Source: Pontiella sulfatireligans (GTDB taxonomy: Bacteria > Verrucomicrobiota > Kiritimatiellia > Kiritimatiellales > Pontiellaceae). From it: 64,000 bases of DNA. The position numbers were made by a program, and so were the translations under genes. Below are positions 35,189-42,473 of this stretch, one piece after another (within the stretch, counting starts at the first letter, position 1; each line of letters begins with the position of its first letter). A model generated the notes under the pieces. It saw only the letters and a list, made by a program, of their open reading frames with translations. It was not told the origin of the DNA and ran no database searches. The stretch lies in NCBI RefSeq assembly GCF_900890705.1, contig NZ_CAAHFH010000001.1:3038001-3102000 (forward strand), given 5' to 3'.

Positions 35189-35292
35189 AAATAATTCCTG
35201 TGGTTATCCGCTGTCATCGGTAGTAAAAAATACCAGCGATTTTTAATAAGGGAAGCTTAACACTCACAAATCCTTAACTATAGACAGCATCA

Positions 35293-35314
35293 CCGGGATT
35301 CCGTTCGATCCCGG
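35293..35314 (-). terminator. hairpin downstream of gatB
   Basis: CCGGGAT (35293-35299) and ATCCCGG (35308-35314), 7-bp stem with an 8-nt loop, 33 nt after the gatB stop. No T-run follows, so function as terminator is doubtful. Confidence 0.3.
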
Positions 35315-35346
35315 CTCATTAAATAGCAGCGTGCTAAAACCGGAGG

Positions 35347-36771
35347 CTATGCATCCAGTTTTTGCTTAAGCATTTGCATGACGGCGCCAGGATTGGCCTT
35401 GCCCCGGCTCGCCTTCATGACCTGTCCCATGAGAAAGTTGATCGATGCCGCGTTGCCCGCTTTGTATTCCTCAACCGGCTTAGGATTGTTGGCAATCGCT
35501 TCGTCGGCCCAGCCGTCGAGGGCCGAGTCGTCGGAAACCTGCGCCAACCCCTTGGCTTCGATAATGGCCTTCGGTTCGCCGCCTTCGTTGAAGATGGCCT
35601 CGAAGACCTGCTTCCCGGCGCCGGTGCTGATGGTTTTGGCATCAATCAGCGCAATAATTTCGGCGAGCTTCTCAGGCGTCACTTTGGACTCGGAAATGAT
35701 CATGTCCTGCTCGGAAAGCAGGCGCATCATTTCGCCCATGATAAAGTTGGAAACCGCCTTGGCGTTCTTCGTGTGCAGCATGGCGCGCTCAAACCAGTCG
35801 GCAGTGGCCTTGTCCGCGGTCAGCACGCCGGCGTCGTATTCGGGCAGCCCAAGCTCGGCCACATAGCGGTCGCGGCGCGGCGCGGGCATTTCCGGAAGCT
35901 CGGAGCGCCACTGCTCCAGCTGTTCGGCGGCAACCTTCACCGGCATGAGGTCGGGTTCTGGGAAATAGCGGTAGTCGTGTGCGTTTTCCTTGGTGCGCTG
36001 CGTGAAGGTTTCGCCGCGGTCGGGATCGTAGCCCCGGGTTTCCTGCACCACCGATCCTCCGCTTTCAATCAAGGCGGTCTGCCGGTCGATCTCGTATTCG
36101 ATGGCTTCTTTGATGAAGGCGAACGAGTTCATGTTTTTGATTTCAACCTTCGAACCCAGTTCCTTCTGGCCCACTGGGCGGACGGATACGTTGACGTCGG
36201 AGCGCATCTGCCCCTTTTCCTGATCGCAGTTCGAGATGCCGCCATACTGCATGATCTGCTTAACGGCAGCCATATAGGCCAGCGCATCCGCGGCGGAGCT
36301 CATGCATGGATTGGAAACAATCTCCATCAGCGCGGTGCCGGCGCGGTTGTAGTCCACCAGGCTTGCGCCCGCGATATGCGTGTTTTTGGCGGCATTTTCT
36401 TCCTGGTGGATCCGCTCGAGCGTGAAGGTCTTCATTTCGCCTTCGACCTCCACCGTCACCTGACCGCCCAGGCACAACGGTTCGTCGGCCTGCGTGATCT
36501 GGTAGTTTTTCGCCATATCGGGGTAGAAATAGTTTTTGCGGTCCCACTTGCTGTAGGGATTGATTTCGCAACCGAGCAGCATGCCGGCCTTGCAGCAAAG
36601 CTCAATCGCCTTCTCGTTCATGACCGGCAGCGCGCCGGGATAGCCTAGGCAGACTGGGCAGACGTGGATATTAGGCTCCGCGCCATACTCGCATTTGCAG
36701 GAGCAAAACATTTTCGTATTCGTCTTCTGCATGACATGCGTTTCGAGACCGATGGTTGCTTCGTATTTCAT
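35347..36771 (-). CDS. gatB: aspartyl/glutamyl-tRNA amidotransferase subunit B
   Basis: 474 residues, normal. Kinase/tRNA-binding subunit of GatCAB, which converts Glu-tRNA(Gln) and Asp-tRNA(Asn). Begins YEATIGLETHVMQKTNTKMFC; zinc-site Cys pairs FCSCKCE and CPVCLGYPG are intact; NCDQEKGQMRSDVNVSVRP and KNMNSFAFIKEAIEYEI are conserved; the C-terminal YqeY-like tail ends NPGAVMQMLKQKLDA. The gap to gatA upstream is exactly filled by heptamer array E. Confidence 0.97.
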   Translation of the reverse strand: MKYEATIGLETHVMQKTNTKMFCSCKCEYGAEPNIHVCPVCLGYPGALPVMNEKAIELCCKAGMLLGCEINPYSKWDRKNYFYPDMAKNYQITQADEPLCLGGQVTVEVEGEMKTFTLERIHQEENAAKNTHIAGASLVDYNRAGTALMEIVSNPCMSSAADALAYMAAVKQIMQYGGISNCDQEKGQMRSDVNVSVRPVGQKELGSKVEIKNMNSFAFIKEAIEYEIDRQTALIESGGSVVQETRGYDPDRGETFTQRTKENAHDYRYFPEPDLMPVKVAAEQLEQWRSELPEMPAPRRDRYVAELGLPEYDAGVLTADKATADWFERAMLHTKNAKAVSNFIMGEMMRLLSEQDMIISESKVTPEKLAEIIALIDAKTISTGAGKQVFEAIFNEGGEPKAIIEAKGLAQVSDDSALDGWADEAIANNPKPVEEYKAGNAASINFLMGQVMKASRGKANPGAVMQMLKQKLDA

Positions 36772-36798
36772 AATGCTTAATCCGTAATTCGTAATGCT
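36771..36798. repeat. heptamer-word array TAATNCG filling the gatA-gatB gap (locus E)
   Basis: Exactly four 7-mers, TAATGCT TAATCCG TAATTCG TAATGCT, from the first base of the gatB start codon to the base before the gatA stop codon. Single-armed. The array supplies the whole intercistronic spacer, so the gatB ribosome site must lie within gatA or be absent. Confidence 0.85.
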
Positions 36799-38262
36799 CT
36801 ACAGGGACGGGCGTTTTTTATGCCATTCGGTGGTTTGCTCGAAGGCGTGGCCGACTTTGAGAATGGTTTCTTCCTGGAAGGCGTCGCCGATGATCTGCAG
36901 GCCGATGGGCATCCCGTTGGAGGCAAAGCCGCAAGGCAGCGACAGCGCGCAGTTGCCGGCCAGATTGATCGGCGTGGTGAGAATGTCGTCGAGATACATC
37001 TTCAACGGGTCGTCGCTTTTTTCCCCCAGCTTGTAGGCGGGCGTCGGCGTAACCGGCGAAAGAATCGCGTCGCACTGCTTGAAGGCTTCGGTAAAGTCGT
37101 CGCGGATGAGCGTTCGGACCTTCTGCGCCCGCAGATAGTAGGCGTCGTAGTAGCCGCTGCTGAGCACATAGGTTCCAAGAATGATGCGGCGCTTAACCTC
37201 GGAGCCGAATCCGGCCGCGCGGGTTTTACCGTAGAGCTCAATCGGATCCTTGCCGTCGATCCGCATCCCGTAGCGGATGCCGTCGAAGCGCGCCAGATTG
37301 GCCGAAGCTTCGGCCGTCGCGATAATGTAGTAGACCGCAATGGCATACTTGGCATTCGGCAGGCTGACGTCGATAATTTCTGCGCCGAGGCTTTTGCAGT
37401 GCTCGACCGCGTCGCGCACGGACTGCTCAACTTCCGGATCCATGCCTACCACAAAATATTCCTTCGGCAGGCCAAGCTTCATGCCGGCCAGCGACGTACC
37501 GTTCGAGAGGTTCTTCGCAAAGGCCGGAACGTCCATCTCGATGGACGAGGAGTCCATCTTGTCGTGCCCGCAGAGGACTTCGAGCAAGATCGCCGAATCC
37601 TTCACCGTTTTGGTGAGGGGGCCGATCTGGTCGAGCGACGAGGCGAAGGCCGTCAGGCCGTAGCGCGAAACGCGGCCGTAGGTGGGCTTGACGCCGACGC
37701 AGCCGCAAAAGGCGGCCGGCTGACGGATTGAACCGCCGGTATCGGAGCCGAGCGAGGCGATCGCTTCGTCGGCCGCCACGCAGGCGGCCGAACCGCCGGA
37801 AGAGCCGCCGGGCACATGGTCGAGGTTCCAAGGATTGGATGTTTTCCCCAGCGCGGCGTTTTCCGTGCTGGAGCCCATGGCAAATTCATCCATGTTGACG
37901 CGGCCAAGCAGCACCGCCCCAGCCTCGCGGAGCTTGGCGATGACAGTGGCGTCGTACGGAGCAATATAGCCTTCGAGAATCTTCGACGAGCAGGTACAGG
38001 GCTGGCCCTTCACGTTTAGCAAATCCTTAATCGCCACGGGAATTCCAAGCATTGGAAGCTGGCTTCCAGCGGCGCGCGCCTCGTCGGCCGCCTTGGCCTG
38101 CGCCAGCGCATCCTCGCGGTCGATGGTTAAATAAGCGCCGACTTTCCCGTCGGTGGCGTCAATAGAGGCCAGCACGTCGTTGACGATGTCCACCGAAGTG
38201 CATGTGCCGGAAGCGAGCTGTTCAGTCAGCTCCGAAATTGTAAGTTTATGTAGATCAGCCAT
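36799..38262 (-). CDS. gatA: aspartyl/glutamyl-tRNA amidotransferase subunit A
   Basis: 487 residues from the ATG at 38262, 7 nt after the gatC stop. Amidase-signature glutaminase. Catalytic Lys in PVAIKDLLNVKG, Ser pair in VPGGSSGGSAACVA and SLGSDTGGSIRQPAAFCG. C-terminal NLAGNCALSLPCGF is canonical. Order gatC-gatA-gatB. Confidence 0.97.
   Translation of the reverse strand: MADLHKLTISELTEQLASGTCTSVDIVNDVLASIDATDGKVGAYLTIDREDALAQAKAADEARAAGSQLPMLGIPVAIKDLLNVKGQPCTCSSKILEGYIAPYDATVIAKLREAGAVLLGRVNMDEFAMGSSTENAALGKTSNPWNLDHVPGGSSGGSAACVAADEAIASLGSDTGGSIRQPAAFCGCVGVKPTYGRVSRYGLTAFASSLDQIGPLTKTVKDSAILLEVLCGHDKMDSSSIEMDVPAFAKNLSNGTSLAGMKLGLPKEYFVVGMDPEVEQSVRDAVEHCKSLGAEIIDVSLPNAKYAIAVYYIIATAEASANLARFDGIRYGMRIDGKDPIELYGKTRAAGFGSEVKRRIILGTYVLSSGYYDAYYLRAQKVRTLIRDDFTEAFKQCDAILSPVTPTPAYKLGEKSDDPLKMYLDDILTTPINLAGNCALSLPCGFASNGMPIGLQIIGDAFQEETILKVGHAFEQTTEWHKKRPSL
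38043..38057. repeat. copy of the dispersed palindrome TTCCAAnnnTTGGAA
   Basis: TTCCAAGCATTGGAA, both half-sites exact, inside gatA. Another near copy lies 217 nt upstream at 37826 (TTCCAAGGATTGGAT), where it encodes a conserved NPWNLD segment, so part of the signal in coding DNA may be chance. Confidence 0.6.
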
Positions 38263-38269
38263 GGTTTTC

Positions 38270-38566
38270 CTACTGGTCGATGATTTTGGGGACGCGGATG
38301 TGGCCGTCGGAAGACGAAGGCGCATTGGCAACTACGTCCGCATGGTCAAGGCTCAAGCCGAGCTCATCCTTGCGGAGTACGTTGTAGACGGGAATCGCGT
38401 GGGCCATTGGCTCAACGCCTTCGACATCCAGCTCGTTGAGCTGCTCAACATATTGCAGCACCTGGTTGAGCTGGCCTTGGAAGAGCGCGGTTTCCTCGCT
38501 GGTCAGATCGATGCGCGCCAAATGCGCCACATAACCGACATCCATTCCTTCGTTTGCTTCGGACAT
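38270..38566 (-). CDS. gatC: aspartyl/glutamyl-tRNA amidotransferase subunit C
   Basis: 98 residues. Small subunit that joins GatA and GatB. Shows VAHLARIDLTSEETALFQGQ, QLNELDVEGVEPMAHA and LRKDE, the standard GatC pattern. First gene of gatCAB; the upstream 80 nt includes the terminator of the exosortase-partner gene and must hold the promoter. Confidence 0.95.
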   Translation of the reverse strand: MSEANEGMDVGYVAHLARIDLTSEETALFQGQLNQVLQYVEQLNELDVEGVEPMAHAIPVYNVLRKDELGLSLDHADVVANAPSSSDGHIRVPKIIDQ

Positions 38567-38585
38567 TTTTCGGACCTCTTGTTCT

Positions 38586-38622
38586 CAAAAATAAAGCCCG
38601 CAGTATAAATAAACTGCGGGCG
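38586..38622 (-). terminator. terminator between the exosortase pair and gatC
   Basis: CCCGCAGT (38599-38606) and ACTGCGGG (38615-38622), 8-bp perfect stem; on the minus strand the 3' arm is followed by CTTTATTTTTG. It ends the exosortase transcript just before gatC. Confidence 0.8.
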
Positions 38623-38647
38623 TTCGCAACTTCCAAGAGCTGGAAGA

Positions 38648-39442
38648 TTAGTGGTGATAGACCTTCTCGCGCATGGTATCGGTGAGCAAATAAGGATAGA
38701 CATGCTGAACAAAGTCGATGATTTCCTTTTCGTACTCCTTCCCCTCTTTCTCACGCGTACCGGACACGGCGATGTAGGCCCAGCGGTTTGCCTTGCTGCG
38801 CACGACACGGTCCCACGCCAGCCAAAACATGCGGCCGAGGTGGTACGGGGTTTCCCGGTCCTGCCCAACAAACCAATAGGCATAGTAGCCGTAGTACGGC
38901 ACGTTTCCCTCAGCGGTGCGATAGGTTCGCGAAGTTTTAATGATCCGTATTTTGAGCGGATCTCGCCCTTCCAACGACACCTCTATCGTATGTTCGCCGT
39001 CGAGGTTGTTGCCCTGCCCTTTCAGGCAGCGTTGCGGGCGGTGAATACTGTCGCGAGCCGTTCCACTCAAGACGATCGAAGCAAACAGACGGGCGCCGGC
39101 GGCGTTGGTGTAGGCAGACTTTACGAATTCAGTGTCATCGGGAAGCTGTTCCTTTTCGGCACGCGCCATAGTAAACAGCTTCGATCCACAGTTGGGGCAA
39201 ATATCCGGAATTTCCAGATCGCTGACATAAAAAGACGCATCGCGGTAGTCCTTGGCGCACAGCTCCGGGTTATGGCAGAAGCGCAGCTCGTTGCCGTCCC
39301 ACCCCTCAACCTTGCTGGGGAGCGACATCTTAATGCCGGGAACAAAGTCAAGCTCTACGCCAACCGTGAAGGCCAGTGCAAAGATGGAAAGCGTCATCAG
39401 AACAACAATGCTCAGGAATGGCTTAAGTAGGCTTTTTTCCAT
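38648..39442 (-). CDS. exosortase-associated EpsI-like protein with zinc-ribbon insert
   Basis: 264 residues. One N-terminal membrane anchor (about 9-30). The region from about residue 110 to the end (ASIVLSGTARDSIHRPQRCL, IIKTSRTYRT, YYGYYAYWFVGQDRETPYHLGRMFW) matches the EpsI C-terminal domain that accompanies exosortases. Residues about 55-90 carry C-x4-C (CHNPELC) and CPNC pairs, suggesting a zinc ribbon not usual in EpsI. Starts inside the exosortase gene (31-nt overlap), so coupled to it. Confidence 0.8.
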   Translation of the reverse strand: MEKSLLKPFLSIVVLMTLSIFALAFTVGVELDFVPGIKMSLPSKVEGWDGNELRFCHNPELCAKDYRDASFYVSDLEIPDICPNCGSKLFTMARAEKEQLPDDTEFVKSAYTNAAGARLFASIVLSGTARDSIHRPQRCLKGQGNNLDGEHTIEVSLEGRDPLKIRIIKTSRTYRTAEGNVPYYGYYAYWFVGQDRETPYHLGRMFWLAWDRVVRSKANRWAYIAVSGTREKEGKEYEKEIIDFVQHVYPYLLTDTMREKVYHH

Positions 39443-40386
39443 GTCGAGAAAAGCTCCCTGTAGTTTACGTTTAGCAATTTTCCGAAACCGACCATCAGGC
39501 TGATCGATACGGTGAAGAGAACATACCCTGACCAGTCATGGTGCAAGCCCGTGCCGAACTGCTGTCCGGCCGTGATCGAAACAAGGGCAATGGATATGAT
39601 GCGGCCAATGTTTCCGGCCACGGCGATAGGAATCGAAAAAAGGAACAGCAACCATTTTTTCGTGAAGGTTTGCTGCGTAAAATAGGCGTAGACAGCCGTT
39701 AGAGCGGTCATCGCCAGCAATGAGCGCAGGCCAGAACACGGCGCTTCCACGTTGAGCTGGAAGTAGGGCGACATCAATTGCGTCCCCACCCGCTCGCATT
39801 CAATGCCAAGCCCGTTGAGCATCGAATGGGCCATCCCTGTAGCAATATGTTGCAAGGGTCCCGACAACGAATCCAAAAAGTTCAGAGGCACGCAAAAAAT
39901 GAGATAAGCGCAGGGGAAAACCAGCAGTTTGGCCACTTTCCATCCAAAGAAATAGAGCGGAATTCCCCACATCAAAAGAATCAGGCTCAACAGCGAAATA
40001 CGGGTTTGCTGCATTTTCGCACCCAGCCAATGCATGGCCAACGCAGTGACAATCACCAGCAAGCCCATCTGGCATATCTGCTTCGGCGCGGCAAAAAAAT
40101 CATCGCGCTTAAACCAAACTACCCCGAGGCTCACGAATGGAATCAAGTAGCCGTGCGAATAGTCGGCGCCGAACGACTGCTTGTCGCCCCAACGAGCAAT
40201 CATCCAAGTGAACGCCGAGCTGCTTTGAACATTTTCCACCCGGTTTCCCATCAAATGGAACAAGACAAACAAAAACCCGATGATCACGGAAACGAATCCA
40301 ATATTCATCATCTCGCTCTTAGACAGCGCGCCCAGGCGCCACCGGTCGCTCCATATTAATGCGTTCTTGGTTTTTAAACTTTGCAT
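39412..40386 (-). CDS. exosortase (XrtA-like transpeptidase)
   Basis: 324 residues from the ATG at 40386, an integral membrane protein with about 8 segments. Known family role: cleaves and anchors proteins with PEP-CTERM-type tails. The three catalytic residues are visible: Cys217 in VEAPCSGLRSLLAM, Arg in GNIGRIISIALVS and His in GTGLHHDWSGYVLF. No PEP-CTERM-type target was recognised in this window, so the substrates are elsewhere. Subtype not assigned. Confidence 0.9.
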   Translation of the reverse strand: MQSLKTKNALIWSDRWRLGALSKSEMMNIGFVSVIIGFLFVLFHLMGNRVENVQSSSAFTWMIARWGDKQSFGADYSHGYLIPFVSLGVVWFKRDDFFAAPKQICQMGLLVIVTALAMHWLGAKMQQTRISLLSLILLMWGIPLYFFGWKVAKLLVFPCAYLIFCVPLNFLDSLSGPLQHIATGMAHSMLNGLGIECERVGTQLMSPYFQLNVEAPCSGLRSLLAMTALTAVYAYFTQQTFTKKWLLFLFSIPIAVAGNIGRIISIALVSITAGQQFGTGLHHDWSGYVLFTVSISLMVGFGKLLNVNYRELFSTWKKAYLSHS

Positions 40387-40579
40387 GCTCAATCTGCCTC
40401 TTCCATTAATTGCCCAGTTTATACCACCCTATCGCCTTTCAGATCAAGAACCGACACCCACCGCATGCAGGCGAAAAAAAACCATCCTCCACAAGAATAG
40501 ACGATCCGCACAAACCGATGCAATCCACGGTGTTCGACCATAAATGCAGGAAACCGTTTAATTTTTGAAATATTTGTGC

Positions 40580-40607
40580 TTGCAAACAAAACGCGGATTC
40601 TAATAAT
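40580..40607 (+). promoter_or_regulatory. candidate sigma70 promoter of the tRNA-Gly gene
   Basis: TTGCAA (40580-40585), 16-nt spacer, AATAAT (40602-40607); expected start near 40614 gives an 18-nt leader before the tRNA. Confidence 0.4.
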
Positions 40608-40631
40608 GGCGCTTCCTTTTTTAAGGAAAAG

Positions 40632-40706
40632 GCGAGCGTAGCTCAGTGGTAGAGCTCCACCTTGCCAAGGTGGTTGTCGAGAGTTCGAATCTCTTCGCTC
40701 GCTCCA
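40632..40706 (+). tRNA. tRNA-Gly (anticodon GCC)
   Basis: Acceptor arms GCGAGCG (40632-40638) and CGCTCGC (40696-40702) pair fully; the 3' end TCCA includes encoded CCA. The D arm is GCTC-AGTGGTA-GAGC. The anticodon stem CCACC/GGTGG (40657-40661, 40669-40673) holds loop TTGCCAA with anticodon GCC at 40664-40666. The T arm is GAGAG-TTCGAAT-CTCTT. Stands alone, followed by its own terminator. Confidence 0.97.
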
Positions 40707-40710
40707 ATTT

Positions 40711-40745
40711 AAACCCCGGTTTGCAGTGCAAACCGGGGTTTTTTA
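40711..40745 (+). terminator. terminator of the tRNA-Gly gene
   Basis: AAACCCCGGTTTGCA and TGCAAACCGGGGTTT form a perfect 15-bp stem (40711-40742) with T-run to 40744. Confidence 0.9.
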
Positions 40746-40769
40746 TTTCCTCCTATTTCATAGAAAACA

Positions 40770-40808
40770 AAAAAACGGCACACGGGAGGGGAAGGTGCCC
40801 GTGTGCCG
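40770..40808 (-). terminator. terminator of the EF-hand gene
   Basis: CGGCACACGGG (40776-40786) and CCCGTGTGCCG (40798-40808), 11-bp perfect stem; on the minus strand TTTTTTTGTTTTC follows. Confidence 0.88.
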
Positions 40809-40842
40809 CCCCGGATTATAATCCAAATCCGGTATGAATGTT

Positions 40843-41487
40843 TTATTTGGAATCTTTCTTATGGCGCGCCGACATCTCTTTGCGCATCGCGTCCCTCTCG
40901 GCATCGCTAAGCTGCCCATCGCCGTCAGCATCGAATTTCTTCATCATTGCCCCACGGCTTCCGCCCTGGCTTTGCGGGCCTCCGCGTCCACCGCGCTTCT
41001 TCATCTCAGCCTGCATGGCAGAGCGCTCTTCTGTACTGATCTGGCCATCGCCATCGGCATCAAACTTTTTCATCATCTCTTCACGATTTCCTTCGGGGCC
41101 GCCAGAGCCTCCTCGTCCACCGCGCTTCTTCATTTCAGCCTGCATGGCGGCGCGTTCTTCCTGGTTAAGCTCGCCATCGCCGTCGGCATCAAACTTTTTG
41201 GTGATTTCTTCGCGAGAAGGACGGCCCTCCGCAGCTTCGGGGCGGGATTGCGGACGGGACTTCCTCATCTGCTCTTTTTCGGCATCGGAAAGAACTCCAT
41301 CGCCGTCGGCATCAAATTTTTTCAGCATTTCCTCTTTGCTTGGTCGTTCACCTTTATTGAACTGCTGGCCTTTCTGCCGCCGGTTACCCTGCCCGCTTTC
41401 GTCACTCTCCAGCTTTGCTTCAGCCAGCGTCAACGTACCCATGACGGCCACGGCCATCCCTGCGATCTTCCATGCTTGCGTATTCAT
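40843..41487 (-). CDS. secreted protein with four EF-hand motifs
   Basis: 214 residues from the ATG at 41487 (GGAGGT 8 nt upstream; another ATG two codons earlier is too close to it). Signal peptide about 1-24 (IAGMAVAVMGTLTLAEA). Four near-identical EF-hand loops, each KKFDADGDGxLxxxE (D-x-D-x-D-G), spaced about 40-50 residues with basic GGRGG linkers. The calcium-binding pattern is complete in all four. The DNA of the units is also highly similar, so they arose by recent tandem duplication. Function beyond calcium binding is unknown. Confidence 0.9.
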   Translation of the reverse strand: MNTQAWKIAGMAVAVMGTLTLAEAKLESDESGQGNRRQKGQQFNKGERPSKEEMLKKFDADGDGVLSDAEKEQMRKSRPQSRPEAAEGRPSREEITKKFDADGDGELNQEERAAMQAEMKKRGGRGGSGGPEGNREEMMKKFDADGDGQISTEERSAMQAEMKKRGGRGGPQSQGGSRGAMMKKFDADGDGQLSDAERDAMRKEMSARHKKDSK

Positions 41488-41584
41488 ATGCATTACCTCC
41501 TTGGGTTTGATAGATGCATTTCGCTTGATGAGTGTAAAACGGAGGGATGCAGATTTTATTGCGCACTTTTTTAAAGCGGATCAT

Positions 41585-42076
41585 TCAGCCGTGGAAGATG
41601 AAAAACTTGCGGGCAGCGTAGTTGATCAGGGTGGCCGATACGGCTTTGGCCATGTAGGAGAAACTCGTCGAGAGGCCAAAGACGCCGATCATCATCGCCC
41701 CGGCCTCCATGCCGATCACGATGCTGATGCCGGAAACCAGATAGAACAGGCCAAGCTCTTTCCAGCGGCTGTGCTTGCCGGCCTTGAACACAAAACGCAC
41801 GTTCAGCACATACGCGGTCATATTCGAGACTAGAAACGCAATGCCGGTACAAATACGGAAGTTCACCACGCGGAGATGCTCATCAACCGGCGCCACCTGC
41901 AGACCGAAAATACGCACGAAAACATCATCTTCAGTCAGCGCGGGAAAAAAAAGCCAAGCCACAATAAAGAAGGTCACGACGTCAGCGGCAAACGCACATC
42001 CGCCACAAAATACATACTTTAGGAACTGAATCCCGGGATGATCCTTTTCATGCAGCATTTTTTTAAAAAAATCCAT
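41585..42076 (-). CDS. GtrA-family membrane protein
   Basis: 163 residues with four hydrophobic segments, including LKYVFCGGCAFAADVVTFFI at the start and VSNMTAYVLNVRFVFKAGKH in the middle, the GtrA hallmark. GtrA proteins are thought to flip undecaprenyl-linked sugars or take part in wall polysaccharide transfer. No glycosyltransferase partner is adjacent. About 90 nt separate it from the EF-hand gene. Confidence 0.88.
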   Translation of the reverse strand: MDFFKKMLHEKDHPGIQFLKYVFCGGCAFAADVVTFFIVAWLFFPALTEDDVFVRIFGLQVAPVDEHLRVVNFRICTGIAFLVSNMTAYVLNVRFVFKAGKHSRWKELGLFYLVSGISIVIGMEAGAMMIGVFGLSTSFSYMAKAVSATLINYAARKFFIFHG

Positions 42077-42188
42077 GAGCGTAAGGTATCTGGCCCAACG
42101 CTAATTAGCAATTTCCAACACAACAAAAGACCAGCCGCACCGCTTTTTTTCATGGTCTAACACCACCCAAAATGCTACCTTCTAAACC

Positions 42189-42410
42189 GAAGTTAAGGAA
42201 AAGGAAACTGCCCTACGTGGTTCGCAAAAATAGGCACTTCCTCTTACCCAATGATTATTAAAAGGGAGCTTATGCTTCGGACTGGCGCCTGCATGCCCTT
42301 GAAAAAGGGAGGGTTCCGGAGACCGGTCGGATTCGCACCCACATCTGTCACCACGGTGATAGAGGTCCGCCTAAAAGACGGCCAACGCGGGGTTCCTTTT
42401 CCTTAACTTC
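42189..42410 (+). ncRNA. structured non-coding RNA, candidate 6S RNA
   Basis: Termini GAAGTTAAGGAAAAGGAA (42189-42206) and TTCCTTTTCCTTAACTTC (42393-42410) pair perfectly over 18 bp and enclose 186 nt without ORF. Inner pairing continues loosely (CCC...ACGTGG with CCAACGCGGGG), and short hairpins such as CCCTTGAAAAAGGG (42292-42305) lie at the distal end. A ~220-nt rod with a closed end suits 6S RNA, the sigma70-RNA polymerase regulator. Location also fits: 6S genes often adjoin rarA-type or 5-FTHF cyclo-ligase genes, and both follow here. An alternative is a MITE with 18-bp inverted ends, but no target duplication was seen. Strand is assumed from rarA. Confidence 0.45.
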
Positions 42411-42473
42411 ATTTTTCATTTGCAGCCGCGAATTCGCGGTTCTCTTTCCCCCAAAATCCGCTATCTTCCCTGC

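Noticed and set aside
37826..37840. TTCCAAGGATTGGAT in gatA as proof of palindrome insertion
   Set aside because: It encodes the conserved NPWNLD segment of GatA, so this copy can be explained by protein conservation.
40843..41487. CRISPR array, because of regularly spaced similar DNA blocks
   Set aside because: The blocks are in-frame EF-hand coding repeats, not short identical repeats with unique spacers; no cas genes.
42280..42410. Cobalamin riboswitch or RNase P RNA at the structured region
   Set aside because: No cobalamin-box pattern and no RNase P conserved core could be placed; the 18-bp closing stem fits a rod-like RNA better, and the gene downstream is rarA.
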